From positions 21,391,611 through 21,455,610 of the forward strand of contig NC_092576.1 of NCBI RefSeq assembly GCF_037975245.1: a DNA stretch of 64,000 nt, given 5' to 3'. Of this stretch, positions 47,730 through 59,916 are shown piece by piece. Positions within the stretch are counted from its first letter, which is position 1. Each line of letters begins with the position of its first letter. Source of the DNA: Apostichopus japonicus (lineage: Eukaryota > Echinodermata > Holothuroidea > Aspidochirotida > Stichopodidae). The position numbers were made by a program, and so were the translations under genes. Under the pieces are notes generated by a model. That model searched no databases, was not told the DNA's origin, and was given only the letters and a program-made list of their open reading frames with translations.

Positions 47730-49201
47730 AGTATCAATCGAATGTTCCGTACCGATCAATCGAATGTTGTGTACCGATCAGTCGAATGTTCCCTAACGAT
47801 CAGTCGAATGTGCGGTACAAATCAATCGAATGTGCGGTACCGATCATTCGAATGTTCCCTAATGATCAATCGAATATGCGGTACCGATCAATCGAATGTT
47901 CCGTTCCGATCAATCGAATGTTCCGTACCGATCAATCGAATGTGCGTTACCGATCAATCGAATGTGCGGTACCGGTCAATCGAATGTGCGGTAATGATCA
48001 ATCGAATGTTTGTGTACCGATCAATCGAATGTTCCGTGCCGATCAATCGAATGTGCGGTACCAATCATTCGAATGTTCCCTAACGATCAATCGAATGTGC
48101 GGTACCTATCAATCGAATGTTTGTGTACCGATCAATCGAATGTTCCGTGCCGATCAATCGAATGTGCGGTACCGATCAATCGAATGTGCGGTACCGATCA
48201 ATCGAATGTTCCGTACCGATCAATCGAATGTTCTGTACCGATCATTCGAATGTTCCCTAACGATCAATCGAATGTGCGGTACAAATCAATCGAATGTGCG
48301 GTACCGATCATTCGAATGTTCCCTAATGATCAATCGAATGTGCGGTACCGATCAATCGAATGTTCCGTTCCGATCAATCGAATGTGCGGTACCAATCAAT
48401 CGAATGTGCGGTACCGATCAATCGAATGTTCCGTACCGATCAATCGAATGTTCCGTACCGATCAATCGAATGTGCGGTAACGATCAAACGAATGTGTGGT
48501 ACCGATCAATCGAATGTTCCGTACCGATCAATCGAATGTGCGGTAACGATCAATCGAATGTTCCGTTCCGATCAATCGAATGTGCGGTACCGATCAATCG
48601 AATGTGCGGTACCGATCAATCGAATGTTTGTGTACCGATCAATCGAATGTTCCGTGCCGATCAATCGAATATGCGGTACCGATCAATCGAATGTTCCGCA
48701 CCGATCAATCGAATGTTCCGTACCGATCAATCGAATGTGCGTTACCGATCAATCGAATGTTCCTTGCCGATCAATCGAATGTGCGGTACTGATCAATCGA
48801 ATGTGCGGTACCGATCAATCGAATGTGCGGTACCGATCAATCGAATGTGCGGTACCGATCAATCGAATGTGCAGTACCGATCAATCGAATGTGCGGTACC
48901 GATCAATCGAATGTTCCGTACCGATCAATCGAATGTGCGGTACCGATCAATCGAATGTTTGTGTACCGATCAATCGAATGTTCCGTGCCGATCAATCGAA
49001 TGTGCGGTACCGATCAATCGAATGTTCCGTTCCGATCAATCGAATGTGCGGTACCGATCAATCGAATGTGCGGTACAAATCAATCGAATGTGCGGTACCG
49101 ATCAATCGAATGTTCCCTAACGATCAATCGAATGTGCGGTACCGATCAATTGAATGTGTGGTACCGATCAATCGAATGTTCCGTACCGATCAATCGAATG
49201 T

Positions 49202-52200
49202 GTGGTACCGATCAATCGAATGTTCCTTGCCGATCAATCGAATGTGCGGTACCGATCAATCGAATGTACGGTACCGATCAATCGAATGTGCGGTACAGAT
49301 CAATCGAATGTGCGGTACCGATCAATCAAATGTGCGGTACCGATCAATCGAATGTGCAGTACCGATCAATCGAATGTGCGGTACCGATCAATCGAATGTG
49401 CAGTACCGATCAATCGAATGTTCCGTACCGTTCAATCGAATGTGCGGTACCGATCAATCGAATGTTTGTGTACCGATCAATCGAATGTTCCGTGCCGATC
49501 AATCGAATGTGCGGTACCGATCAATCGAATGTTCCCTACCGATCAATCGAATGTGCGGTAACGATCAATCGAATTTTCCGTTCCGAGCCGATCAATCGAA
49601 TGTGCGGTACCGATCAATCGAATGTGCGGTACCTATCAATCGAATGTTTGTGTACCGATCAATCGAATGTTCCGTGCCGATCAATCGAATGTTCCGTGCC
49701 GATCAATCGAATGTGCGGTACCGATCAATCGAATGTTCCCTACCGATCAATCGAATGTGCGGTAACGATCAATCGAATTTTCCGTTCCGTGCCGATCAAT
49801 CGAATGTGCGGTACCGATCAATCGAATGTGCGGTACCTATCAATCGAATGTTTGTGTACCGATCAATCGAATGTTCCGTGCCGATCAATCGAATGTGCGG
49901 TACCGATCAATCGAATGTGCGGTACCGATCAATCGAATGTTCCGTACCGATCAATCGAATGTTCTGTACCGATCATTCGAATGTTCCCTAACGATCAATC
50001 GAATGTGCGGTACAAATCAATCGAATGTGCGGTACCGATCATTCGAATGTTCCCTAATGATCAATCGAATGTGCGGTACCGATCAATCGAATGTTCCGTT
50101 CCGATCAATCGAATGTTCCGTACCGATCAATCGAATGTGCGGTACCGATCAATCGAATGTTCCGTACCGATCAATCGAATGTTCCGTACCGATCAATCGA
50201 ATGTGCGGTACCGATCAATCGAATGTTCCGTACCGATCAATCGAATGTGCGGTACCGATCAATCGAATGTGCGGTACCAATCAATCGAATGTGCGGTTCC
50301 GATCAATCGAATGTTCCGTACCGATCAATCGAATGTTCCGTACCGATCAATCGAATGTGCGGTACCGATCAATCGAATGTTTGTGTACCGATCAATCGAA
50401 TGTTCCGTGCCGATCAATCGAATGTGCGGTACCGATCAATCGAATGTGCAGTACGGATCAATCGAATGTGCGGTACCGATCAATCGAACGTTTCCTACCG
50501 ATCAATCGAATGTTCCCTAACGATCAATCGAATGTTCCGTACCGATCAATCGATTGTGCGGTACCGATCATTCGAATGTTCCCTAACGATCAATCGAATG
50601 TGCGGTACCGATCAATCGAATGTTCCGTTCCGATCAATCGAATGTTCCGTACCGATCAATCGAATGTGCGTTACCGATCAATCGAATGTTCCTTGCCGAT
50701 CAATCGAATGTGCGATACTGATCAATCGAATGTGCGGTACCGATCAATCGAATGAGCGGTACCGATCAATGGAATGTGCAGTACCGATCAATCGAATGTG
50801 CGGTACCGATCAATCGAATAAACAGTACCGATCAATCGAATGTGCGGTACCGATCAATCGAATGTTCCGTACCGATTAATCGAATGTTCCGTACCGATCA
50901 TTCGAATGTTCCCTAACGATCAATCGAATGTGCGGTACCGATCAATCGAATGTTCCGTTCCGATCAATCGAATGTTCCGTACCGATCAATCGAATGTGCG
51001 GTACCGATCAATCGAATGTGCGGTACTGATCAATCGAATGTTTGTGTACCGATCAATCGAATGTTCCGTGCCGATCAATCGAATGTACGGTAACGATCAT
51101 TCGAATGTTCCCAAACGATCAATCGAATGTGCGGTACAGATCAATCGAATGTGCGGTACCGATCATTCGAATGTTCCGTGCCGATCAATCGAATGTGCGG
51201 TACCGATCAATCGAATGTTCCGTTCCGATCAATCGAATGTTCCGTACCGATCAATCGAATGTGCGTTACCGATCAATCGAATGTGCGGTACCGGTCAATC
51301 GAATGTTCCGTACCGATCAATCGAATGTGCGGTAATGATCAATCGAATGTTTGTGTACCGATCAATCGAATGTTCCGTGCCGATCAATCGAATGTGCGGT
51401 ACCAATCATTCGAATGTTCCCTAACGATCAATCGAATGTGCGGTACCTATCAATCGAATGTTTGTGTACCGATCAATCGAATGTTCCGTGCCGATCAATC
51501 GAATGTGCGGTACCGATCAATCGAATGTGCGGTACCGATCAATCGAATGTTCCGTAACGATCAATCGAATGTTCTGTACCGATCATTCGAATGTTCCCTA
51601 ACGATCAATCGAATGTGCGGTACAAATCAATCGAATGTGCGGTACCGATCATTCGAATGTTCCCTAATGATCAATCGAATGTGCGGTACCGATCAATCGA
51701 ATGTTCCGTTCCGATCAATCGAATGTTCCGTACCGATCAATCGAATGTGCGGTACCGATCAATCGAATGTGTGGTACCGATCAATCGAATGTTCCGTACC
51801 GATCAATCGAATGTGCGGTACCGATCAATCGATTGTGCGGTACCGATCAATCGAATGTGCGGTTCCGATCAATCGAATGTTCCGTACCGATCAATGGAAT
51901 GTTTGTGTACCGATCAATCGAATGTTCCGTGCCGATCAATCGAATGTGCGGTACCGATCAATTGAATGTTCCGTACCGATCAATCGAATGTGCGGTAACG
52001 ATCAATCGAAATTTCCGTTCCGATCAATCGAATGTGGGGTACCGATCAATCGAATGTGCGGTACCGATCAATCGAATGTTTGTGTACCGATCAATCGAAT
52101 GTTCCGTGCCGATCAATCGAATGTGCGGTACCGATCAATCGAATGTGCAGTACCGATCAATCGAATGTGCGGTACCGATCAATCGAATGTTTCGTACCGA

Positions 52201-52366
52201 TCAATCGAATGTTCCCTAACGATCAATCGAATGTTCCGTACCGATCAATCGATTGTGCGGTACCGATCATTCGAATGTTCCCTAACGATCAATCGAATGT
52301 GCGGTACTGATCAATCGAATGTTCTGTTCCGATCAATCGAATGTTCCGTACCGATCAATCGAATGT
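49202..52366 (-). repeat. 3,165-bp tandem unit in inverted array, copy A
   Basis: Left copy of a tandem pair. Around the left end it matches copy B at an offset of 3,165 bp (GAATGTGTGG at 49,196 and 52,361). After an internal 204-bp duplication present only in copy A (the TTTTCCGTTCCG form at about 49,571 and 49,775) the offset is 2,961 bp up to 52,366. Frames of 309 residues (49,826-50,755 and 52,787-53,716) and 262 residues (50,091-50,879 and 53,052-53,840) are nearly identical between copies. Confidence 0.8.
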
Positions 52367-55327
52367 GTGGTACCGATCAATCGAATGTTCCTTGCCGATC
52401 AATCGAATGTGCGGTACCGATCAATCGAATGTACGGTACCGATCAATCGAATGTGCGGTACAGATCAATCGAATGTGCGGTACCGATCAATCGAATGTGC
52501 GGTACCGATCAATCGAATGTGCAGTACCGATCAATCGAATGTGCGGTACCGATCAATCGAATGTGCAGTACCGATCAATCGAATGTTCCGTACCGTTCAA
52601 TCGAATGTGCGGTACCGATCAATCGAATGTTTGTGTACCGATCAATCGAATGTTCCGTGCCGATCAATCGAATGTGCGGTACCGATCAATCGAATGTTCC
52701 CTACCGATCAATCGAATGTGCGGTAACGATCAATCGAATTTTCCCTTCCGTGCCGATCAATCGAATGTGCGGTACCGATCAATCGAATGTGCGGTACCTA
52801 TCAATCGAATGTTTGTGTACCGATCAATCGAATGTTCCGTGCCGATCAATCGAATGTGCGGTACCGATCAATCGAATGTGCGGTACCGATCAATCGAATG
52901 TTCCGTACCGATCAATCGAATGTTCTGTACCGATCATTCGAATGTTCCCTAACGATCAATCGAATGTGCGGTACAAATCAATCGAATGTGCGGTACCGAT
53001 CATTCGAAAGTTCCCTAATGATCAATCGAATGTGCGGTACCGATCAATCGAATGTTCCGTTCCGATCAATCGAATGTTCCGTACCGATCAATCGAATGTG
53101 CGGTACCGATCAATCGAATGTTCCGTACCGATCAATCGAATGTTCCGTACCGATCAATCGAATGTGCGGTACCGATCAATCGAATGTTCCGTACCGATCA
53201 ATCGAATGTGCGGTACCGATCAATCGAATGTGCGGTACCAATCAATCGAATGTGCGGTTCCGATCAATCGAATGTTCCGTACCGATCAATCGAATGTTCC
53301 GTACCGATCAATCGAATGTGCGGTACCGATCAATCGAATGTTTGTGTACCGATCAATCGAATGTTCCGTGCCGATCAATCGAATGTGCGGTACCGATCAA
53401 TCGAATGTGCAGTACCGATCAATCGAATGTGCGGTACCGATCAATCGAACGTTTCCTACCGATCAATCCAATGTTCCCTAACGATCAATCGAATGTTCCG
53501 TACCGATCAATCGATTGTGCGGTACCGATCATTCGAATGTTCCCTAACGATCAATCGAATGTGCGGTACCGATCAATCGAATGTTCCGTTCCGATCAATC
53601 GAATGTTCCGTACCGATCAATCGAATGTGCGTTACCGATCAATCGAATGTTCCTTGCCGATCAATCGAATGTGCGATACTGATCAATCGAATGTGCGGTA
53701 CCGATCAATCGAATGAGCGGTACCGATCAATCGAATGTGCAGTACCGATCAATCGAATGTGCGGTACCGATCAATCGAATAAACAGTACCGATCAATCGA
53801 ATGTGCGGTACCGATCAATCGAATGTTCCGTACCGATTAATCGAATGTTCCGTACCGATCATTCGAATGTTCCCTAACGATCAATCGAATGTGCGGTACC
53901 GATCAATCGAATGTTCCGTTCCGATCAATCGAATGTTCCGTACCGATCAATCGAATGTGCGGTACCGATCAATCGAATGTGCGGTACTGATCAATCGAAT
54001 GTTTGTGTACCGATCAATCGAATGTTCCGTGCCGATCAATCGAATGTACGGTAACGATCATTCGAATGTTCCCAAACGATCAATCGAATGTGCGGTACAG
54101 ATCAATCGAATGTGCGGTACCGATCATTCGAATGTTCCCTAACGATCAATCGAATGTGCGGTACCGATCAATCGAATGTTCCGTTCCGATCAATCGAATG
54201 TTCCGTACCGATCAATCGAATGTGCGTTACCGATCAATCGAATGTGCGGTACCGGTCAATCGAATGTTCCGTACCGATCAATCGAATGTGCGGTAATGAT
54301 CAATCGAATGTTTGTGTACCGATCAATCGAATGTTCCGTGCCGATCAATCGAATGTGCGGTACCAATCATTCGAATGTTCCCTAACGATCAATCGAATGA
54401 GCGGTACCTATCAATCGAATGTTTGTGTACCGATCAATCGAATGTTCCGTGCCGATCAATCGAATGTGCGGTACCGATCAATCGAATGTGCGGTACCGAT
54501 CAATCGAATGTTCCGTAACGATCAATCGAATGTTCTGTACCGATCATTCGAATGTTCCCTAACGATCAATCGAATGTGCGGTACAAATCAATCGAATGTG
54601 CGGTACCGATCATTCGAATGTTCCCTAATGATCAATCGAATGTGCGGTACCGATCAATCGAATGTTCCGTTCCGATCAATCGAATGTTCCGTACCGATCA
54701 ATCGAATGTGCGGTACCGATCAATCGAATGTGTGGTACCGATCAATCGAATGTTCCGTACCGATCAATCGAATGTGCGGTACCGATCAATCGATTGTGCG
54801 GTACCGATCAATCGAATGTGCGGTTCCGATCAATCGAATGTTCCGTACCGATCAATGGAATGTTTGTGTACCGATCAATCGAATGTTCCGTGCCGATCAA
54901 TCGAATGTGCGGTACCGATCAATTGAATGTTCCGTACCGATCAATGGAATGTGCGGTAACGATCAATCGAATTTTCCGTTCCGATCAATCGAATGTGGGG
55001 TACCGATCAATCGAATGTGCGGTACCGATCAATCGAATGTTTGTGTACCGATCAATCGAATGTTCCGTGCCGATCAATCGAATGTGCGGTACCGATCAAT
55101 CGAATGTGCAGTACCGATCAATCGAATGTGCGGTACCGATCAATCGAATGTTTCGTACCGATCAATCGAATGTTCCCTAACGATCAATCGAATGTTCCGT
55201 ACCGATCAATCGATTGTGCGGTACCGATCATTCGAATGTTCCCTAACGATCAATCGAATGTGCGGTACTGATCAATCGAATGTTCTGTTCCGATCAATCG
55301 AATGTTCCGTACCGATCAATCGAATGT
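52367..55327 (-). repeat. 2,961-bp tandem unit in inverted array, copy B
   Basis: Right copy, directly abutting copy A. The match ends at 55,327/52,366, where copy B reads GAATGTGCGG and the base after copy A reads GAATGTGTGG. It lacks the extra 204 bp of copy A. A few base changes separate the copies, for example TTTTCCCTTCCG near 52,739 against TTTTCCGTTCCG near 49,778. Around 56,250-57,220 a further, internally deleted relative of the same block can be followed. Confidence 0.78.
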
Positions 55328-57649
55328 GCGGTACCGATCAATCGATTGTGCGGTACCGATCAATCGAATGTGCGGTTCCGATCAATCGAATGTTCCGTAC
55401 CGATCAATGGAATGTTTGTGTACCGATCAATCGAATGTTCCGTGCCGATCAATCGAATGTGCGGTACCGATCAATCGAATGTTCCGTACCGATCAATCGA
55501 ATGTGCGGTAACGATCAATCGAATGTTCCGTTCCGATCAATCGAATATGGGGTACCGATCAATCGAATGTGCGGTACCGATCAATCGAATGTTTGTGTAC
55601 CGATCAATCGAATGTTCCGTGCCGATCAATCGAATGTGCGGTACCGATCAATCGAATGTGCAGTACCGATCAATCGAATGTGCGGTACCGATCAATCGAA
55701 TGTTTCGTACCGATCAGTCGAATGTTCCCTAACGATCAATCGAATGTTCCGTACCGATCAATCGAATGTGCGGTACCGATCATTCGAATGTTAACTAACG
55801 ATCAATCGAATGTGCGGTACCGATCAATCGAATGTTCTGTTCCGATCAATCGAATGTTCCGTACCGATCAATCGAATAAGCGTTACCGATCAATCGAATG
55901 TTCCTTGCCGATCAATCGAATGTGCGATACCGATCAATCGAATGAGCGGTACCGATCAATGGAATGTGCAGTACCGATCAATCGAATATGCGGTACCGAT
56001 CAATCGAATGTGCAGTACCGATCAATCGAATGTGCGGTACCGATCAATCGAATGTTCCGTACCCATTAATCGAATATTCCGTACCGATCATTCGAATGTT
56101 CCCTAACGATCAATCGAATGTGCGGTACCGATCAATCGAATGTTCCGTTCCGATCAATCGAATGTTACGTACCGATCAATCGAATGTGCGTTACCGATTA
56201 ATCGAATGTTCTTTTCCGATCAATCGAATGTGCGGTACTGATCAATCGAATGTGCGGTAACGATCAATCGAATGTTCCGTTCCGTGCCGATCAATCGAAT
56301 GTGCGGTACCGATCAATCGAATGTGCGGTACCTATCAATCGAATGTTTGTGTACCGATCAATCGAATGTTCCGTGCCGATCAATCGAATGTGCGGTACCG
56401 ATCAATCGAATGTGCGGTACCGATCAATCGAATGTTCCGTAACGATCAATCGAATGTTCTGTACCGATCATTCGAATGTTCCCTAACGATCAATCGAATG
56501 TGCGGTACAAATCAATCGAATGTGCGGTACCGATCATTCGAATGTTCCCTAATGATCAATCGAATGTGCGGTACCGATCAATCGAATGTTCCGTTCCGAT
56601 CAATCGAATGTTCCGTACCGATCAATCGAATGTGCGGTACCGATCAATCGAATGTTCCGTACCGATCAATCGAATGTTCCGTACCGATCAATCGAATGTG
56701 CGGTACCGATCAATCGAATGTTTGTGTACCGATCAATCGAATGTTCCGTGCCGATCAATCGAATGTGCGGTACCGATCAATCGAATGTGCAGTACCGATC
56801 AATCGAATGTGCGGTACCGATCAATCGAACGTTTCCTACCGATCAATCGAATGTTCCCTAACGATCAATCGAATGTTCCGTACCGATCAATCGATCGTGT
56901 GGTACCGATCATTCGAATGTTCCCTAACGATCAATCGAATGTGCGGTACCGATCAATCGAATGTTCCGTTCCGATCAATCGAATGTTCCGTACCGATCAA
57001 TCGAATGTGCGTTACCGATCAATCGAATGTTCCTTGCCGATCAATCGAATGTGCGATACTGATCAATCGAATGTGCGGTACCGATCAATCGAATGAGCGG
57101 TACCGATCAATGGAATGTGCAGTACCGATCAATCGAATGTGCGGTACCGATCAATCGAATAAACAGCAACGATCAATCGAATGTGCGGTACCGATCAATC
57201 GAATGTTCCGTACCGATTAATCGAATGTTCCGTACCGATCATTCGAATGTTCCCTAACGATCAATCGAATGTGCGGTACCGATCAATCGAATGTTCCGTT
57301 CCGATCAATCGAATGTTCCGTACCGATCAATCGAATGTGCGGTACCGATCAATCGAATGTGCGGTACTGATCAATCGAATGTTTGTGTACCGATCAATCG
57401 AATGTTCCGTGCCGATCAATCGAATGTGCGGTACCAATCAATCGAATGTGCGGTACCGATCAATCGAATGTTCGGTACCGATCAATCGAATGTTCCTTGC
57501 CGATCAATCGAATGTGCGGTACCGATCAATCGAATGTGCGGTACCGATCATTCGAATGTGCGGTACCGATCGATCAAATGTGCGGTACCGATCAATCGAA
57601 TGTTCCGTACCGATCAATCGAATGTGCGGTACCGATCAATCGAATATGC

Positions 57650-57655
57650 GGTACC
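57650..57655. repeat. Second orientation switch at GGTACC
   Basis: The inverted array flips back to + orientation through the GGTACC at 57,650-57,655. The flanks are CGAATATGC on the left and GAACATTCG on the right, so the arms are imperfect next to the dyad (different unit variants) but in the same phase as the switch at 47,710. Copies of this switch lie at 59,678-59,683 and 61,753-61,758 because the whole segment was duplicated. Confidence 0.9.
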
Positions 57656-57775
57656 GAACATTCGATTGATCGGTACCGCACATTCGATTGATCGGCACGG
57701 AACATTCGATTGATCGGTACCGCACATTCGATTGATCGGTACGGCACACTCGAATGATCGGTACCCTACACTCGT
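57653..57775 (+). repeat. Short re-inverted satellite arm, copy 1
   Basis: About five units in + orientation between the switch and the spacer. The second carries GATCGGCACGG, the complement of CCGTGCCGATC, which is typical of the inverted array and not seen in the main array. The arm therefore derives from the local array. The last units decay toward the spacer (CACTCGAATGATCGGTACCC, then ACACTCGTCC). Confidence 0.85.
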
Positions 57776-57888
57776 CCTAATCAGCAACGACCTAGACATA
57801 TTTTGGTGCGACTTACCACATTCCAAGATAAACTTACTACTCTACGGAAGCAGCGAACCTCGCTCATCGATAAGGAGTATTTTATCAC
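57770..57888 (+). pseudogene. Spacer 1: L1-type ORF1 protein fragment
   Basis: Non-satellite spacer, identical as far as I read to those at 59,798 and 61,873. In the frame starting at 57,770 it encodes about 39 residues that contain RPRHILVRLT, then DKLTTLRKQR and EYFIT. This pattern (a basic stretch, a beta strand and a helix rich in K and R) resembles the start of the C-terminal domain of L1-family ORF1 proteins, the RNA-binding chaperone of non-LTR retrotransposons. The copy breaks off after TATCAC at 57,888 and re-enters satellite through the degenerate join AATGTCGAATTTTATCGAATG (split here by position: 57,889-57,909). Too short and too broken to function. Confidence 0.6.
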
Positions 57889-59677
57889 AATGTCGAATTT
57901 TATCGAATGTGCGGTACCGATCATTCGAATGTTCCCAAACGATCAATCGAATGTGCGGTACAGATCAATCGAATGTGCGGTACCGATCATTCGAATGTTC
58001 CCTAACGATCAATCGAATGTGCGGTACCGATCAATCGAATGTTCCGTTCCGATCAATCGAATGTTCCCTATCGATCAATCGAATGTGCGGTACAAATCAA
58101 TCGAATGTGCGGTACCGATCATTCGAATGTTCCCTAATGATCAATCGAATGTGCGGTACCGATCAATCGAATGTTCTGTTCCGATCAATCGAATGTTCCG
58201 TACCGATCAATCGAATGTGCGGTACCGATCAATCGAATGTGCGGTACCGATCAATCGATTGTGCGGTACCGATCAATCGAATGTGCGGTTCCGATCAATC
58301 GAATGTTCCGTACCGATCAATCGAATGTTTGTGTACCGATCAATCGAATGTTCCGTGCCGATCAATCGAATGTGCGGTACCGATCAATCGAATGTTCCGT
58401 ACCGATCAATCGAATGTGCGGTAACGATCAATCGAATGTTCCGTTCCGATCAATCGAATGTGGGGTACCGATCAATCGAATGTGCGGTACCGATCAATCG
58501 AATGTTTGTGTACCGATCAATCGAATGTTCCGTGCCGATCAATCGAATGTGCGGTACCGATCAATCGAATGTTTCGTACCGATCAATCGAATGTGCGGTA
58601 CCGATCAATCGAATGTTCCGTACCGATCAATCGATTGTGCGATACCGATCATTCGAATGTTCCCTAACGATCAATCGAATGTGCGGTACCGATCAATCGA
58701 ATGTTCTGTTCCGATCAATCGAATGTTCCGTACCGATCAATCGAATAAGCGTTACCGATCAATCGAATGTTCCTTGCCGATCAATCGAATGTGCGGTACT
58801 GATCAATCGAATGTGCGGTACCGATCAATCGAATGTTCCGTGCCGATCAATCGAATGTGCGGTACCGATCAATCGAATGTGCGGTACCGATCAATCGAAT
58901 GTTCCGTACCGATCAATCGAATGTTTTGTACCGATCATTCGAATGTTCCCTAACGATCAATCGAATGTGCGGTACAAATCAATCGAATGTGCGGTACCGA
59001 TCAATCGAATGTTCGGTACCGATCAATCGAATATGCGGTACCGATCAATCGAATGTTCCGTTCCGATCAATCGAATGTTCCGTACCGATCAATCGAATGT
59101 GCGGTACCGATCTATCGAATGTTTGTGTACCGATCAATCGAATGTTCCGTACCGATCAATCGAATGTGCGGTACTGATCAATCGAATGTTCCGTTCCGAT
59201 CAATCGAATGTGCGGTACCGATCAATCGAATGTGCGGTACCCATCAATCGAATGTTTGTGTACCGATCAATCGAATGTTCCGTGCCGATCAATCGAATGT
59301 GCGGTACCGATCAATCGAATGTTCCGTTCCGATCAATCGAATGTTCCGTACCGATCAATCGAATGTTCCGTTTCGATCAATCGAATGTGCGGTACTGATC
59401 AATCGAATGTTTGTGTACCGATCAATCGAATGTTCCGTGCCGATCAATCGAATGTGCGGTACCAATCAATCGAATGTGCGGTACCGATCAATCGAATGTT
59501 CGGTACCGATCAATCGAATGTTCCTTGCCGATCAATCGAATGTGCGGTACCGATCAATCGAATGTGCGGTACCGATCATTCGAATGTGCGGTACCGATCG
59601 ATCAAATGTGCGGTACCGATCAATCGAATGTTCCGTACCGATCAATCGAATGTGCGGTACCGATCAATCGAATATGC

Positions 59678-59683
59678 GGTACC
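59678..59683. repeat. Orientation switch, duplicated copy
   Basis: Copy of the switch at 57,650-57,655 at offset 2,028 bp, again centred on GGTACC with ATATGC on the left and GAACATTCG on the right. Confidence 0.88.
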
Positions 59684-59803
59684 GAACATTCGATTGATCG
59701 GTACCGCACATTCGATTGATCGGCACGGAACATTCGATTGATCGGTACCGCACATTCGATTGATCGGTACGGCACACTCGAATGATCGGTACCCTACACT
59801 CGT
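59681..59803 (+). repeat. Short re-inverted satellite arm, copy 2
   Basis: Same arm as 57,653-57,775, including the diagnostic GATCGGCACGG unit and the degenerate last units beside the spacer. Confidence 0.85.
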
Positions 59804-59916
59804 CCTAATCAGCAACGACCTAGACATATTTTGGTGCGACTTACCACATTCCAAGATAAACTTACTACTCTACGGAAGCAGCGAACCTCGCTCATCGATA
59901 AGGAGTATTTTATCAC
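59798..59916 (+). pseudogene. Spacer 2: L1-type ORF1 protein fragment
   Basis: Second copy of the spacer, offset 2,028 bp from the first. It encodes the same 39-residue ORF1-like segment and ends at the same base (TATCAC) with the same degenerate join back into satellite. Sharing both breakpoints with copy 1 shows the two arose by duplication of one junction, not by independent insertions. Confidence 0.6.

Larger units (their letters stand above)
47711..57652 (-). repeat. Inverted 22-bp satellite array
   Basis: The same satellite in reverse orientation (core reads CGGTACCGATCAAT on the + strand), about 450 units. Its variant set differs from the main array: GTGCCGATC, CCCTAACGATC, CCTTGCCGATC, GTACAAATCAATCG and GTACCTATCAATCG. 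A 23-bp unit reading TTTGTGTACCG recurs dozens of times and shifts the reading frame. I did not see the complements of GTGCCGATC or TTTGTGTACCG in 1-47,700, nor the complement of the main-array marker GGTCACGC here. A nested 204-bp duplication lies near 49,571/49,775 (GAATTTTCCGTTCCG). Open frames on the + strand reflect composition only. Confidence 0.96.
57889..59916. repeat. Composite macro-unit 1 (satellite, switch, arm, spacer), 2,028 bp
   Basis: One period of a tandem macro-repeat. It holds about 1.79 kb of inverted-orientation satellite (57,889-59,680), the GGTACC switch, a short + arm (59,681-59,803) and the ORF1-fragment spacer (to 59,916). The unit is defined by three spacer copies at exact offsets of 2,028 and 2,075 bp. 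The arm, switch and about 350 bp of satellite before it match the region 57,365-57,770 left of the first spacer, so the duplicated segment originally included them. Confidence 0.88.

Noticed and set aside
57614-57826. Minus-strand 70-residue frame across the arm and spacer (repeated at 59,642 and 61,717)
   Set aside because: It is antisense to the ORF1-like frame, consists mostly of satellite translation, and recurs only because the segment is duplicated.
57732-58424. A 230-residue frame crossing the first spacer (also at 59,760 and 61,835)
   Set aside because: The frame joins satellite, spacer in a frame other than the ORF1-like one, and satellite again. The protein-family resemblance is in the neighbouring frame, so this is a shadow.
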